Of a DNA stretch of 5,144 bases, positions 4,153 through 5,144 are shown in pieces. The DNA comes from Anaerolineae bacterium. Lineage in GTDB: Bacteria; Chloroflexota; Anaerolineae; B4-G1. The first letter of the stretch is position 1, and every line of letters starts with the position of its first letter. The notes under the pieces are model-generated. The model was not told where the DNA came from, made no database searches, and saw only the letters and a program-made list of their open reading frames with translations. Location: contig JAUWNP010000270.1 of assembly GCA_030612585.1 (NCBI GenBank), positions 1-5,144 on the forward strand, read 5' to 3'. A program made the position numbers and the translations under genes.

Positions 4153-5021
4153 GATACAACAAGTTGGTCAGGGATAAGATACCCGACATCATCATAAGGC
4201 GCGGCGACAAGCCTGTAACCCAGATATTGGATGCCGGCGCATACAGACGGGAACTGCGCAGGAAATTGCAGGAGGAAGTCGCCGAATTTGGCGAGTCAGG
4301 CGAGGTGGAGGAGTTAGCCGACGTTCTCGAAGTCGTGTATGCCTTGGCTGCGGCCGAAGGAGTCAGCAAATTCCAACTTGAGGAGAAACGAGAGCGAAAA
4401 CGGAGGAAAAGAGGCGGATTCGACCAGAGGGTTTTCCTCATGGAAACGGGTTCGGACGGTAGAGGTCACGTGAGGATAGCCGTCGGCTCGACGAATCCGG
4501 TCAAGGTCGCGGCTACGACTGCGGTGTTGCACCGTGTCTACGGGGATGAGGTAGAGGTAGACGTGGACCCGGTGGCCGTGGAGAGCGGTGTCTCGCACCA
4601 GCCGTGGGGCAACGAGGAAACGTTGCGCGGCGCACTCAGCCGGGCGCAGAATGCACAGCGCAGGAGCGGCGCGACGCTGGGCGTCGGATTCGAGGGTGGC
4701 CTGCTGGAGGTGCAAGGGCGGGTGTTCACCTGTGCCTGGTGCGCCGTCGTGCGCGACGACGGCGTGGTGGGCATCGCTGGCGGGGAGAACGTGCTCCTCC
4801 CGCCATCCGTGGCGGCGGATGTGCGCACAGGGGCGGAACTGGGACCGGCGATGGACGCGCTGACGGGCCTGCATAACACCAAACAAGGCGGCGGCGCGAT
4901 TGGTGCTCTGACTGGAGGCCGTCTCGACCGCCAGGCGGCCTACGAGCACTTGCTGACGATGGCACTGGCGCGGCTGCTGACGCCGTCGTACTACGAGCCA
5001 GACAGGGAGGGAGTGAACTGA
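4149..5021 (+). CDS. Two-domain NTP-sanitising enzyme: MazG-like pyrophosphohydrolase fused to YjjX/DUF84 inosine/xanthosine triphosphatase
   Basis: One uninterrupted 290-residue frame joins two house-cleaning folds. Residues 1-97 are an all-alpha MazG-like/PRA-PH-like NTP pyrophosphohydrolase. The start YNKLVRDKIPDII is typical of the family, and the Mg motif E-E-x-x-E (42-46) plus E-x-x-D (55-58) is intact; RGGF and VFL (88-97) close the domain. Residues 108-283 match the DUF84/YjjX inosine/xanthosine triphosphatase: VGSTNPVK (112-119), SGVSHQPWG (146-154), GVGFEGGL (178-185) and NTKQGGGAIG (243-252). Both enzymes hydrolyse nucleotides; DUF84 members cleave ITP/XTP to the diphosphate, while the substrate of this MazG-like type is unsettled. 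GTG 4149 has a good SD. A GTG at 4470, with a weak GAGG 4 nt upstream, or ATG 4440 could also start a free DUF84 protein. GC content rises sharply across the junction. It is coupled to both neighbours. Confidence 0.85.
   Translation: MRYNKLVRDKIPDIIIRRGDKPVTQILDAGAYRRELRRKLQEEVAEFGESGEVEELADVLEVVYALAAAEGVSKFQLEEKRERKRRKRGGFDQRVFLMETGSDGRGHVRIAVGSTNPVKVAATTAVLHRVYGDEVEVDVDPVAVESGVSHQPWGNEETLRGALSRAQNAQRRSGATLGVGFEGGLLEVQGRVFTCAWCAVVRDDGVVGIAGGENVLLPPSVAADVRTGAELGPAMDALTGLHNTKQGGGAIGALTGGRLDRQAAYEHLLTMALARLLTPSYYEPDREGVN
5009..5013 (+). promoter_or_regulatory. Shine-Dalgarno of the GH5-like gene
   Basis: GGGAG within a longer purine run (5005-5013) lies 7 nt before ATG 5021, supporting that start. 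The ATG overlaps the preceding stop as TGATG. Confidence 0.65.
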
Positions 5022-5144
5022 TGCATATTGATGGGATGTGGTTCAAGGATGATCAGGGACGCACGCTGATCCTGCGCGGCGTCAATCTGGGCGGGAGCAC
5101 CAAGGTGCCCTTCCGGCCCAATGGAGCGACTCACATTCTGGAGG
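5021..5144 (+). CDS. Glycoside hydrolase family 5-like (cellulase/endoglycoceramidase-type) protein, 3' partial
   Basis: Only the first 41 codons are present; the frame is open to the right edge. The peptide begins MHIDGMWFKDDQGRTLILRG and continues VNLGGSTKVP and PNGATH. The pattern F-x-D-x-x-G-R-x-L-I-L-R-G-V-N-L-G-G is the N-terminal first-strand signature of GH5-type (beta/alpha)8 glycosidases, and the S-x-K-V-P-x-x-P-x-G-A-T continuation resembles a GH5 group common in Chloroflexota, annotated as cellulase or endoglycoceramidase-like. The catalytic glutamates lie outside the window. No signal peptide is visible, so a cytoplasmic enzyme is likely. The ATG overlaps the stop of the fusion gene (TGATG), so it belongs to the same operon as the GT39 gene, which fits glycan or glycolipid turnover (inference). 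Confidence 0.75.
   Translation, partial: MHIDGMWFKDDQGRTLILRGVNLGGSTKVPFRPNGATHILE

Overview
The window is a GC-rich bacterial stretch, compactly coded on the + strand only. Two short start/stop overlaps and strong Shine-Dalgarno (SD) sequences indicate polycistronic units. GC content, the family of membrane glycosyltransferase, and intergenic heptamer repeats of the AATGAAC type suggest a member of the Chloroflexota (Anaerolineae-like), perhaps a metagenomic contig. This is an inference from style; no marker gene is present.

Left part (1-1539). The window opens inside the C-terminal part of a Trypco1 (trypsin-co-occurring domain 1, CU044_2847-like) protein. Its stop codon lies in the first unit of an AT-rich array of 16 heptamers (216-327). 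A GC-rich, degenerate 7-bp register follows (334-389). Next come a 98-residue HEAT-repeat protein and, overlapping it by GTGA, a 283-residue ThiF/MoeB/HesA-type E1-like adenylyltransferase. A strong hairpin after ThiF (about 1577-1607) probably ends this unit.

Intergenic region (1540-1739). After the terminator-like hairpin come two weaker potential hairpins. Then there is a near-consensus sigma-70 promoter (TTGACA, 17-nt spacer, extended TG-N-TATTCT). It places the glycosyltransferase start at ATG 1740, not at an upstream GTG.

Right part (1740-5144). This looks like one operon of four genes: a GT39/ArnT-like membrane glycosyltransferase; a pol-beta-type nucleotidyltransferase overlapping it by 20 nt; a GTGA-coupled two-domain protein joining a MazG-like NTP pyrophosphohydrolase to a YjjX/DUF84 inosine/xanthosine triphosphatase; and, through a TGATG overlap, the first 41 codons of a GH5-like glycoside hydrolase.

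How the genes might work together. The right-hand operon mixes surface-glycan chemistry (GT39, GH5) with nucleotide chemistry (nucleotidyltransferase and a double nucleotide-sanitising enzyme). The left-hand cluster (Trypco1, HEAT, E1-like) has a makeup reminiscent of conflict or signalling modules, but this is only a hypothesis. The points most worth following up are the MazG-DUF84 fusion, with a composition shift across the junction, and the HEAT/E1-like pair beside Trypco1.
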